From Leeia speluncae (GTDB taxonomy: Bacteria; Pseudomonadota; Gammaproteobacteria; Burkholderiales; Leeiaceae), in contig NZ_JAJBZT010000003.1 in the NCBI RefSeq assembly GCF_020564625.1, forward strand, positions 124,001 through 188,000: a stretch of DNA of 64,000 nucleotides, read 5' to 3'. A program made the translations under genes and the position numbers. Each line of letters opens with the position of its first letter. The first letter of the stretch is position 1. The notes beneath the pieces were generated by a model that was not told the DNA's origin, made no database searches, and saw only the letters and a list, made by a program, of their open reading frames with translations. This document shows, piece after piece, positions 20,704 to 28,476 of the stretch.

Positions 20704-21555
20704 ATGTTAAGTTATCGCCACGCCTTTCATGCCGGCAACCACGCCGATGTACTCAAACACCTTGTGGTGCATGAAATATTGCAATACATGAACCAGAAAG
20801 AAAAGCCTTGGTGGTACATCGACACGCATGCAGGTGCGGGTAGATATGATTTAACTGCGGGTTTTGCCACAAAAAATGCGGAATACAACACGGGTATTGG
20901 TAAGCTATGGGAAAAATCAGACCTCCCTTTGGCCTTGTCTCGGTTTATCGATACCATTCGCGCAGACAATCCGAATGGTGAATTAGCCAATTATCCCGGC
21001 TCTCCGTGGGTAGCGAGTAAAAGCCTTCGCGTGGAAGATAAACTCCGTTTATTTGAATTACACCCAAGTGATGCAGAATTACTAGAAGCCGTTTTTGCGG
21101 AAGCGAGATTGGTTGGCACAGGAAAACCCGCTTTAGTACAAAAAGCGAATGGTTTTGCGGGGCTGAAATCTGTCTTACCTCCACCGCCACGCCGTGCGCT
21201 CATTTTGATCGATCCGCCTTACGAAGATAAGCAAGACTATCAAACGGTTGTTAAAGCAGTTGAAGACGGCTTACACCGATTTGCAACCGGTACATTTGCC
21301 ATTTGGTACCCCAAACTTCAACGCCCGGGCTGGTTGGCGATGGTGGAAAAGCTAAAACAGCTACCGTGCAAATCTTGGCTTAATGCATCGTTAGAAGTGG
21401 AAGTTCCTCGTGAAGACGGATTTGGAATGTTTGGCAGTGGCATGTTTATTGTGAACCCGCCTTACACCTTAAAAGACACATTGACTGATGTACTCCCTTA
21501 CCTAGCCAAACAACTTGGATCGGATGGGCCTGGCAAATGGGTACTTGAGAGCTAA
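20704..21555 (+). CDS. rlmJ: 23S rRNA (adenine-2030-N6) methyltransferase RlmJ
   Basis: SAM-dependent methyltransferase of 283 residues that modifies A2030 in 23S rRNA. It starts MLSYRHAFHAGNHADVLKHL, the characteristic RlmJ N-terminus, and carries the catalytic LIDPPYEDK motif (DPPY) near residue 164. It stands alone, divergent from yegD. A weak promoter candidate (TTGGCA, 19 bases, TACAAT) lies at 20644-20674. Confidence 0.96.
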   Translation: MLSYRHAFHAGNHADVLKHLVVHEILQYMNQKEKPWWYIDTHAGAGRYDLTAGFATKNAEYNTGIGKLWEKSDLPLALSRFIDTIRADNPNGELANYPGSPWVASKSLRVEDKLRLFELHPSDAELLEAVFAEARLVGTGKPALVQKANGFAGLKSVLPPPPRRALILIDPPYEDKQDYQTVVKAVEDGLHRFATGTFAIWYPKLQRPGWLAMVEKLKQLPCKSWLNASLEVEVPREDGFGMFGSGMFIVNPPYTLKDTLTDVLPYLAKQLGSDGPGKWVLES

Positions 21556-21581
21556 TTCGTATCGCAACCTAAAGCGCCCCC

Positions 21582-21634
21582 CTCAAAAGCATTGTTTTAA
21601 GCACTAATCCACCACTAAACACAGTGCTTTTGAG
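21582..21634. repeat. Inverted repeat downstream of rlmJ
   Basis: CTCAAAAGCA at 21582-21591 and TGCTTTTGAG at 21625-21634 are perfect inverted copies with a 33-base spacer. The pairing can extend inward with one G-U pair. A T-rich tract follows at about 21653-21668. It may act as the rlmJ transcript end. The rest of 21556-21840 holds no supported gene. Confidence 0.45.
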
Positions 21635-21840
21635 ATCATTCACATCCTCTGTTTTTTCTTTTTTTCCTCTCTAAACAATTTGCCTAGTTAGCAGTTTTTT
21701 TAGACGATAAACGGGGACAGTTTCTTACGTTCAATTTGCCATTTGCATAATATTTAATTAGCATTCAAGCAAATGCTCAGCGATCTGTTGAGATTCGCGT
21801 GCAGACGGAAACATTTGCATGCCACAGAAGGAGATTCAAC

Positions 21841-22326
21841 TTGAAAAAAATGATTTTATTGACGCTATTTGGATCTCTACTTTTCTTTGCACATTCGCGA
21901 ATTACTTTTTCTGAGTCCAACATTATGTCGATGCTTACAAAACATGATGCAAAAGCGCTATCGGGCGACACATCTGCATGTGATGACTTTGCTAGTGATT
22001 TAGCCGTTTCATTAACCGCAGAAAGTGCCAAAGGAAGATGGGAAGTTGAAGGCGGCAAAGACGAAATGTGTGGCTATTTAAAAGAAGCATCCGCAGCACT
22101 AACGGTATTGCATGTATCCACTTCATCAGACTTTAATGATGTGATCATCACACGTAGTGGCTTCCCTTGGATGACGGCGGAAGTGCATTACAAACAGCGC
22201 ACAACCATCACTGCCAGCAACTTACCGCAGATTACCTCTGAGTCTGATGATGTAGTGCAACTAAAAAGAACACTCACTGGATTAAAAATTCAATCGGTAA
22301 AATCTCACGCAACTGGCGGTATTTAA
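21841..22326 (+). CDS. Putative exported protein of unknown function
   Basis: Not recognised. From TTG 21841 the product is 161 residues and starts with a signal peptide-like stretch (LKKMILLTLFGSLLFFAHS). AGAAGGAG lies seven bases before this TTG; the frame also opens at a GTG at 21799 but without a ribosome-binding site. The mature part is small, hydrophilic and has two cysteines (near residues 47 and 76) that could form a disulfide in the periplasm. It precedes another exported protein by 23 bases, suggesting a two-gene unit. Confidence 0.7.
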   Translation: MKKMILLTLFGSLLFFAHSRITFSESNIMSMLTKHDAKALSGDTSACDDFASDLAVSLTAESAKGRWEVEGGKDEMCGYLKEASAALTVLHVSTSSDFNDVIITRSGFPWMTAEVHYKQRTTITASNLPQITSESDDVVQLKRTLTGLKIQSVKSHATGGI

Positions 22327-22349
22327 GCCAGCAACAACAGAAAAATATC

Positions 22350-23039
22350 ATGAAAAAAATGATTGCTTTAGCACTTCTTCTATGTGCAACTCACGTGTTT
22401 AGCCAAACAATAGGAAAGGTGGCTAACTCGCCAGATGCATTTGTTCCTAGTGGCTATGTTGTCACCGAAAAAATTAGCGGTGATCTTAACGGGGATAAAC
22501 AAAAGGATTGGGTTTATATCATCAAAAGTACCGACAAACGCCAGTTTGTGGAAAATCAATTTCAAAAAATAGTCGATCGAAATCGAAGAGGGATTTTAAT
22601 TGCATTTGCTCAACCAGGTGGTTTTACTTTAGCGCTAGAAAATTTGTCATGCTTTTCCTCTGAAAATGAGGATGGAGGCGTTTACATGCCGCCGGAATTG
22701 AATGTATCGATTGAAAAAGGCAACCTCTATTTACACTATGGGCATGGTAGATACGGCTACTGGATGTACAACTTCCGTTATCAGCATGGAGATTTTCAGC
22801 TGATTGGTTATGATGCAAGTGACAATTTTGGCCCTGTGACCAATAGTGATGTCAGCGTCAATTTAATCACCAAAAAAGCGCGCTTTAGGCAAAATGAGAA
22901 TGCGGATGCAGAAACTGATGGCGAAGAGCGATTCAAAACCACGTGGAAGTCATTTACCGGAGCGAAGCCAATCCTGCTGAAGCGTATCAAAGATATCGAT
23001 GATATTGACGTATTAGCGATGCTGGGATTGCGTTCTTAA
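22350..23039 (+). CDS. Putative exported protein with an FG-GAP/VCBS-like segment
   Basis: Protein of 229 residues with a clear signal peptide (MKKMIALALLLCATHVFSQ). Residues about 43-56 (SGDLNGDKQKDWVYI) resemble the calcium-binding DxNGDxxxD pattern of FG-GAP/VCBS repeat proteins, but only one copy is seen. The rest, with GRYGYWMYNFRYQHGDFQLIGYD, resembles conserved secreted hypothetical proteins. No enzyme motif was found. It probably forms a unit with the preceding gene and ends at a strong terminator. Confidence 0.75.
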   Translation: MKKMIALALLLCATHVFSQTIGKVANSPDAFVPSGYVVTEKISGDLNGDKQKDWVYIIKSTDKRQFVENQFQKIVDRNRRGILIAFAQPGGFTLALENLSCFSSENEDGGVYMPPELNVSIEKGNLYLHYGHGRYGYWMYNFRYQHGDFQLIGYDASDNFGPVTNSDVSVNLITKKARFRQNENADAETDGEERFKTTWKSFTGAKPILLKRIKDIDDIDVLAMLGLRS

Positions 23040-23060
23040 GGCATTTCGGTTGAATGCTAG

Positions 23061-23108
23061 ACATCCAATAAAAAAGCTGGCACTAACGCCAGCTTTTTTA
23101 TTGGATGT
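23061..23108. terminator. Bidirectional terminator in a 48-base near-perfect palindrome
   Basis: Two perfect 21-base arms surround a six-base loop (ACTAAC). The core GCTGGC/GCCAGC with A and T runs is a standard bidirectional terminator between convergent genes, but the symmetry continues outwards through the sequence ACATCCAAT and its complement. Confidence 0.9.
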
Positions 23109-23117
23109 GCAAGGAGA

Positions 23118-23516
23118 TTAATTATCGCCAAGCAAAATTTGCTCGATCGCAGCACCACTTGGCTTGCCGCTACATAGCTGATGGTTCAGCACGGACACCA
23201 CGGTCCCATCTTCTGGCACAGCAGATTTTGCATCTTCCCCAGTCGTTGCTTGATAACCTTGTGGGCCTGTTTTCTTATGATTGAAGTAACGAGGCAAACG
23301 GGTTATACCTGTTTTGCAATCCACGACAACTTCTGTGAATTGATATTCGTCTGCATCTTTAGGATTGTCCCAACGAATTTGGTAAGTAACCTGATCACCA
23401 TCTTTTTTTACCGCGTCTAAATCGACACGGTTATCATCCCCGACGTTTACCCAATCGGCGGCACTTGCATGACCAGCTACTAATGTCACCGCCACTGCGG
23501 CTAATAACTTTTTCAT
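23118..23516 (-). CDS. Small exported protein, possibly surface-adhesin E-like
   Basis: Protein of 132 residues with a clear signal peptide (MKKLLAAVAVTLVAGHASA). The mature part is beta-rich and hydrophilic, with two cysteines (VDCKTG and HQLCSG) placed to form a disulfide. The pattern ADWVNVGDDNRVDLDAVKKDG followed by a single small domain is like the many small proteobacterial proteins related to surface-adhesin protein E, but this is a weak resemblance. Function is unknown. Transcribed alone, convergent to the preceding exported protein. Confidence 0.75.
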   Translation of the reverse strand: MKKLLAAVAVTLVAGHASAADWVNVGDDNRVDLDAVKKDGDQVTYQIRWDNPKDADEYQFTEVVVDCKTGITRLPRYFNHKKTGPQGYQATTGEDAKSAVPEDGTVVSVLNHQLCSGKPSGAAIEQILLGDN

Positions 23517-23647
23517 TGATTACCCTTCTCTATTTATTAGGCTGATTCGATGGCAATGATGCCTGTCTTATTGTTAGAGAGAGGGAGAGGAGAGAAAAAG
23601 TTCGTTTAGCAAACAACGATTCTCTCCAACACGACACGTTTTGACAC

Positions 23648-24781
23648 TTAAGCCATGGCAGCGACCATTTTTGCACGATGAGCAGCAATCGCTTTGCCAG
23701 TCAGTACAAAGCCATTCACTTTATTGGTGGTATCGACAAACTGCCAAATACTACCGTCTTCAACCGCTTCCTCGTGCCATACCCCTTCTACGCCTCTTGG
23801 TGCAGGTTGCACTAAGATTGGATAAGCAGGCGTTTTAATTTGCACAGGCATAACAGGGAAGTTCACCGCCTCAGGTTCACTCAATAGTGTCTTCGCCAAT
23901 GAACGCGCTGCAATCGTAATTGGCATGACATACGGACGCCATTGACCATCAATTTCGGCACAATCACCCAGCGTATAGACGTTTTCAGCCACTTTCAAAA
24001 AGCTATCTGCCACAATGCCACGATTCACAGAAAGCCCCGCTTTTTCCGCAATGGCAGTGTTTGGCCGCAACCCAACGGCAGATAACACATGATCCGTACC
24101 GAGTGTCGTTCCATCATCTAACACGACATTCAACGCACTGCCCTCTTGATTAGCTGACACGACTTTCCGGCCTAGGCAAAATTTAACACCTTTCTCTACT
24201 AAAGCATCTTGTAGTGACCGACCAACCGCCGCGGGTAACAACGCTGCAATGGGTGTTTCAGCCAAATCGACAACCGTTACCTCAAAGCCACCAGTGGTTA
24301 AATCATTGGCGAATTCACAGCCAATTAATCCACCGCCCAAGAGGACAACTCTGTTTCCTTGGGTTAGTTGCTCACGGAAGATTGCATAATCATTTAAGCT
24401 ATTGACCGATAAAATTTTATCGGCTGCATTACCTGCTATTGGCAAACGAACAGGAGATGCTCCTACCGCCAGCACCAGCTTACTGTAAGCAAAGACACCC
24501 GCACTCGTTACCACCTCTTGGGTTGATAAGTTGATATTTTCAACTGTTGTCTCTGCTTGTATGGCTAGCTGATGCTGTTCGGCCATTTTCGAAGCCATTG
24601 TATTGATGAGCTGCTCGGCAGTTTTATTTTGGGCAAATGCGTTAGATAGCATCGGCTTAGAGTAAAAATCTGCTTTATCTTGGCTAATCACCATAATCGG
24701 TACGGTTGTATCCAGTTTTCTGAGTTCTCTGGCAACACCAAATCCTGCTAGCCCTGCACCGATAATTACAATAGGTTTCAT
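23648..24781 (-). CDS. FAD/NAD(P)-dependent oxidoreductase, rubredoxin reductase-like
   Basis: Flavoprotein of 377 residues with two dinucleotide-binding folds: PIVIIGAGLAGFGVAREL at the N-terminus (FAD) and VVLLGGGLIGCEFA near 145 (NAD(P)H). The second FAD motif is VYTLGDCAEIDG near 270. The size and context, directly after a rubredoxin gene, fit NAD(P)H:rubredoxin reductase. ATG 24781 has AGGA upstream and is preferred over the ATG at 24799. It would supply electrons to rubredoxin and on to rubrerythrin, encoded upstream on the same strand. Confidence 0.88.
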   Translation of the reverse strand: MKPIVIIGAGLAGFGVARELRKLDTTVPIMVISQDKADFYSKPMLSNAFAQNKTAEQLINTMASKMAEQHQLAIQAETTVENINLSTQEVVTSAGVFAYSKLVLAVGASPVRLPIAGNAADKILSVNSLNDYAIFREQLTQGNRVVLLGGGLIGCEFANDLTTGGFEVTVVDLAETPIAALLPAAVGRSLQDALVEKGVKFCLGRKVVSANQEGSALNVVLDDGTTLGTDHVLSAVGLRPNTAIAEKAGLSVNRGIVADSFLKVAENVYTLGDCAEIDGQWRPYVMPITIAARSLAKTLLSEPEAVNFPVMPVQIKTPAYPILVQPAPRGVEGVWHEEAVEDGSIWQFVDTTNKVNGFVLTGKAIAAHRAKMVAAMA

Positions 24782-24835
24782 GATAGTTATCCTGTTCATT
24801 TACCACTTGGCGGATTAGCCGCCAAGCATGCTTAA

Positions 24836-25000
24836 TTAGATTTCAACCATTTCGAAATCTTCTTTCGACACGCCACAGTCCGGACAGGACCAGTCATTAG
24901 GCACATCGTCCCATTTTGTACCTGCTGCGATGCCGTGATCTGGATCACCTGCTGCTTCGTCGTAGATGTAACCACAAACAATACATTGCCAAGTTTTCAT
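24836..25000 (-). CDS. Rubredoxin
   Basis: Small iron protein of 54 residues. It starts [20 protein letters not shown] and has the two iron-binding CxxC pairs, CIVC and CPDC, with the usual aromatic core residues and GDPDHGI and DVPNDW segments. It carries single electrons from the reductase to rubrerythrin. It lies 54 bases upstream of the reductase and 60 downstream of rubrerythrin, all on the same strand. Confidence 0.97.
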   Translation of the reverse strand: MKTWQCIVCGYIYDEAAGDPDHGIAAGTKWDDVPNDWSCPDCGVSKEDFEMVEI

Positions 25001-25060
25001 TTGATTTCCCTTTATTGAAATGCTGTATTCGTTAATCTAAAAATGTGTTGTACGATCTAA

Positions 25061-25540
25061 TTAGGCAGACTTTACTTTATCTAGCTGCGCTTGGTAATGA
25101 TTGGCATGACGTTCTTCTACTTTTGCCAATGCAGCAAATCGTTTCGCCGCTTTTTCTAGTGTCGCTTTAAAGAACGCTGCGTGTTCTTGAGACTCTGCAA
25201 TTTGCTCATCCATCTCGGTTACTGCAGCCGTATTACCTTCTGCCACTGCCGTTTCACGGAACTTTGGATACATTTCAGTGTATTCATAGGTTTCACCGGC
25301 AATCGCGATCTCTAAACATTTAGCCGGTGTTAAGGTCGATTTTGGATACAACAAGTCAAGATGGCCAAATGCATGCATCACTTCTTGATCTGCGGTTTCT
25401 TCAAATGCTTTCGCCGTTGCCTCATCGCCCATTTCACGAGCAATTTTTGCAAAATAACGATATTTAATATGCGCCATTGATTCACCAGCAAATGCCGCTT
25501 CCAAGTTTTCCAACGTTTTAATTTCTGGACGGTTAGCCAT
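25061..25540 (-). CDS. Rubrerythrin-type diiron protein lacking the rubredoxin domain
   Basis: Ferritin-like four-helix protein of 159 residues that reduces hydrogen peroxide. The diiron ligands are seen in GESMAHIKY, ETADQEVMHAFGH, AGETYEYTE and ESQEHAAFF. The usual C-terminal rubredoxin domain is absent; residues KVEERHANHYQAQL close the chain instead. The separate rubredoxin gene next to it would fill that role. The upstream region has an inverted repeat that may be an operator. Confidence 0.93.
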   Translation of the reverse strand: MANRPEIKTLENLEAAFAGESMAHIKYRYFAKIAREMGDEATAKAFEETADQEVMHAFGHLDLLYPKSTLTPAKCLEIAIAGETYEYTEMYPKFRETAVAEGNTAAVTEMDEQIAESQEHAAFFKATLEKAAKRFAALAKVEERHANHYQAQLDKVKSA

Positions 25541-25607
25541 GATGCACTCCTTTGTTTAAGGTTGATCTGTTGCGTTAGGATGAGACCAGTATAGTGAAGA
25601 AAAATTC

Positions 25608-25680
25608 ATATGTATAATTAATTGTTTTTAGACATCCAATACAAATTAACTATCAACATCGCAATAGTACTTATACATAT
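25608..25680. repeat. Inverted repeat upstream of rubrerythrin
   Basis: ATATGTATAA at 25608-25617 and TTATACATAT at 25671-25680 are perfect inverted ten-base copies. The first sits where the -35 region would be for a -10-like TATACT (minus strand, 25594-25589), so the pair may be operator half-sites for a regulator of the peroxide genes. The rest of the 25541-25776 gap shows no gene. Confidence 0.45.
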
Positions 25681-25776
25681 CATAAAAATAAAGGATGATT
25701 TCCGCTTGTGCCATGACTTTTAGGCAAAGCTTACTTAAAATTACCTCTTTCGCCTGATATGACTAAGCAGAACTGC

Positions 25777-28371
25777 ATGAGCACGACCAATTTAAAAGAC
25801 TCGTCTATCCCACAACACACACCAATGATGCAGCAATACCATGCATTAAAGGCTGATCATCCTGATAAATTACTCTTTTATCGGATGGGGGATTTTTACG
25901 AGCTTTTTTACCAAGATGCAGAAAAAGCAGCAAAGTTGATGGACATCACACTCACCGCACGAGGTCAGAGTGCTGGAAAACCAATCCCTATGGCTGGCAT
26001 TCCTTACCATGCGGCGGAGCAATATCTAGCCAGATTGGTAAAGTTAGGTGAGTCGATTGCGATTTGCGAGCAAGTAGGCGATCCTGCAACCAGCAAAGGC
26101 CCCGTCGAGAGAAAAGTTGTTCGCATTGTCACGCCAGGCACCTTAACAGATGCGGCCCTACTAGACGAAAAAACAGACAACGTACTTTTAGCGCTCATCC
26201 CACACAAGGGAAGACTTGGTATTGCTTGGATGGCTTTATCGGCAGGTAAGTTTGCGGTGTTAGAGTGCAAACCAGAGCACCTAATTTCTGAGCTAGAGCG
26301 CCTACGTCCGGCTGAAATTCTGATCCCAGAAGATTTAACTTTAGCAGTGTTCCAATCTATCTCCACGCCGCTAAAAAAACTGCCAGTTTGGCATTTTGAT
26401 GTATCGGCAGCAGAACGTTTGCTGTGCAAACAATTTGGTACGCAAGATTTATCTGGCTTTGGGATTGAAGCACTACCACAAGGCATTTCTGCGGCAGGCG
26501 CACTATTACAATACGCAAGAAGCACACAAGGGGCGGAGTTACAGCATTTACAAGGCATCACCCTTGAGAGCCGCGGTCAGTATATTGAGCTAGATGCCGC
26601 CACCCGCCGCAACCTGGAATTAACAGAAACGATCCGTGGCGAAGCGGCACCAACACTCGCCTCTATTCTCGATACTTGTATTACCAGCATGGGCAGCCGC
26701 TTATTAAGACATTGGCTGCACCATCCATTGCGTCATCGAGAGTTACTCACTGCCAGACAAAATGCCGTCGCACAGCTTCAAAACGAGCAATTATTCGAAT
26801 CCATTCGCTCCGCATTAAAACCGATTGTGGATATTGAGCGGATTGTTAGCCGGATTGGTTTAAGAAGCGCACGGCCAAGAGATTTATCTGGCCTAAGAGA
26901 TAGTGTGAAGCAACTAAGCCAGTTACCAATTGATTTACTGGCACAACAAGGTGCTTTGTTGGCAAACCTTGCCCAGCAATTAACCCCACCAGTTGCCATT
27001 GCAGACTTACTATCGAATGCGATTTTGCCAGAACCATCAACGCTAATTCGCGATGGCGGCGTAATTAATCACGGCTACTCGGCCGACTTAGATGAGTTAC
27101 GCGGCATTCAAACCAATTGCGATGAATTCCTACTAGCACTAGAACAACGCGAACGGGAACGCACGGGTATTTCTACCTTAAAAGTCGAATACAACCGAGT
27201 ACATGGCTTTTATATTGAAGTGGGCAAAGTACACGCAGATAGCGTCCCAGAGGATTACCGCCGTCGACAGACCTTAAAAAATGCAGAGCGCTACATCACG
27301 CCAGAATTAAAAACCTTTGAAGACAAGGCTCTTTCTGCACAAGACAGAAGCCTAGCCTTAGAAAAGCAGTTATACGAAGGCGTGTTAGATCAACTTCAGC
27401 CATTCTTATCGAACCTTCTACACTTAGCACAAGCAGTAGCAGGGATTGATGTACTAAGCACATTTGCAGAACGCGCCATAGAAGGTAACTGGACGCAACC
27501 TACCTTTACTGAAGAACCGATTATTGATATTCAAGATGGGCGCCACCCGGTGGTAGAAGCGCAGGTAGAAGATTTTATTGCGAACCACGCGCAATTATCA
27601 CCGCTAAAAAAATTGCTGCTGATTACCGGCCCGAACATGGGTGGTAAATCTACCTATATGCGTCAAACAGCATTAATAACCTTAATGGCGCACGTGGGTT
27701 CGTTTGTGCCGGCGAGCCAAGTCACGCTTGGCCCCATTGATCGTATTTTTACCCGGATTGGCGCATCAGATGACTTAGCGGGCGGCCGCTCTACCTTTAT
27801 GGTAGAAATGACCGAAACCGCGAATATTCTCCACAATGCTTCTGAGCAAAGCTTGGTATTGATGGATGAGGTTGGTAGAGGAACATCTACGTTTGATGGC
27901 TTAGCATTAGCGTATGCCATTGTTAGGCAATTGGTAGAGAAAAATAAGAGCTACACCCTATTTGCTACCCACTACTTCGAATTAACTAGACTCTCGCAAG
28001 ATTACCCGCAAATTGCCAATGTGCATTTGGATGCGGTGGAACATAAAGATACCGTGGTCTTTTTGCATGCAGTAAAAGATGGTCCGGCTAGCCAAAGTTA
28101 TGGATTAGCCGTTGCCCAACTAGCAGGCGTGCCAAGCACAGTGATTCGCGTCGCTAGACGCCATTTACAGCAGTTAGAAGCCATGAGCATTGGGGCCGGC
28201 GGCCCGCAAGCAGATTTATTTGCGATGCAAGCGTTTGAAGAGATAGAAGAGCCTGCTAGCGAGGCAAGTGCGCTGCATACATTTGTTGAAGGGATAGACC
28301 CAGACTCACTTACACCAAGACAAGCACTGGATTTGATTTATGAAATAAAACAAGTATTGAAAAATGCTTAA
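25777..28371 (+). CDS. mutS: DNA mismatch repair protein MutS
   Basis: Recognises base mismatches and starts methyl-directed repair. About 864 residues. The mismatch-reading Phe-x-Glu is in RMGDFYELF. The ATPase has a Walker A ([14 protein letters not shown]), Walker B ([16 protein letters not shown]) and the signature histidine region (FATHYFELT). I prefer ATG 25777 because [20 protein letters not shown] then parallels other MutS N-termini; an in-frame ATG at 25759 is possible. Neither has a good Shine-Dalgarno. Monocistronic, with a hairpin following. Confidence 0.97.
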   Translation: MSTTNLKDSSIPQHTPMMQQYHALKADHPDKLLFYRMGDFYELFYQDAEKAAKLMDITLTARGQSAGKPIPMAGIPYHAAEQYLARLVKLGESIAICEQVGDPATSKGPVERKVVRIVTPGTLTDAALLDEKTDNVLLALIPHKGRLGIAWMALSAGKFAVLECKPEHLISELERLRPAEILIPEDLTLAVFQSISTPLKKLPVWHFDVSAAERLLCKQFGTQDLSGFGIEALPQGISAAGALLQYARSTQGAELQHLQGITLESRGQYIELDAATRRNLELTETIRGEAAPTLASILDTCITSMGSRLLRHWLHHPLRHRELLTARQNAVAQLQNEQLFESIRSALKPIVDIERIVSRIGLRSARPRDLSGLRDSVKQLSQLPIDLLAQQGALLANLAQQLTPPVAIADLLSNAILPEPSTLIRDGGVINHGYSADLDELRGIQTNCDEFLLALEQRERERTGISTLKVEYNRVHGFYIEVGKVHADSVPEDYRRRQTLKNAERYITPELKTFEDKALSAQDRSLALEKQLYEGVLDQLQPFLSNLLHLAQAVAGIDVLSTFAERAIEGNWTQPTFTEEPIIDIQDGRHPVVEAQVEDFIANHAQLSPLKKLLLITGPNMGGKSTYMRQTALITLMAHVGSFVPASQVTLGPIDRIFTRIGASDDLAGGRSTFMVEMTETANILHNASEQSLVLMDEVGRGTSTFDGLALAYAIVRQLVEKNKSYTLFATHYFELTRLSQDYPQIANVHLDAVEHKDTVVFLHAVKDGPASQSYGLAVAQLAGVPSTVIRVARRHLQQLEAMSIGAGGPQADLFAMQAFEEIEEPASEASALHTFVEGIDPDSLTPRQALDLIYEIKQVLKNA

Positions 28372-28420
28372 GCGAAATCGTCTCGATTGACTTAGCGCAG
28401 ATAGCCAATCAATCAAAACA

Positions 28421-28452
28421 GGTAGGCTTCAATATCATATTGAAAGCCTACC
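28421..28452 (+). terminator. Long hairpin after mutS
   Basis: A stem of about 15 pairs (GGTAGGCTTCAATAT against ATATTGAAAGCCTACC, one bulged A) with a very tight loop. No T run follows, so it is a weak or factor-assisted terminator, or a 5' leader structure of the next gene. Confidence 0.5.
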
Positions 28453-28476
28453 ATTTGCAAGGGTAAATGATCCGAA

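Noticed and set aside
21599-21798. Possible small gene upstream of the exported protein pair
   Set aside because: Apart from the inverted repeat arm at 21625-21634, no frame with a start, ribosome-binding site and sensible length was found; the stretch is AT-rich intergenic DNA.
26004-26561. Minus-strand frame of 185 codons inside mutS
   Set aside because: Antisense shadow of a strongly conserved gene; composition is serine- and cysteine-rich as expected for a chance reverse frame.
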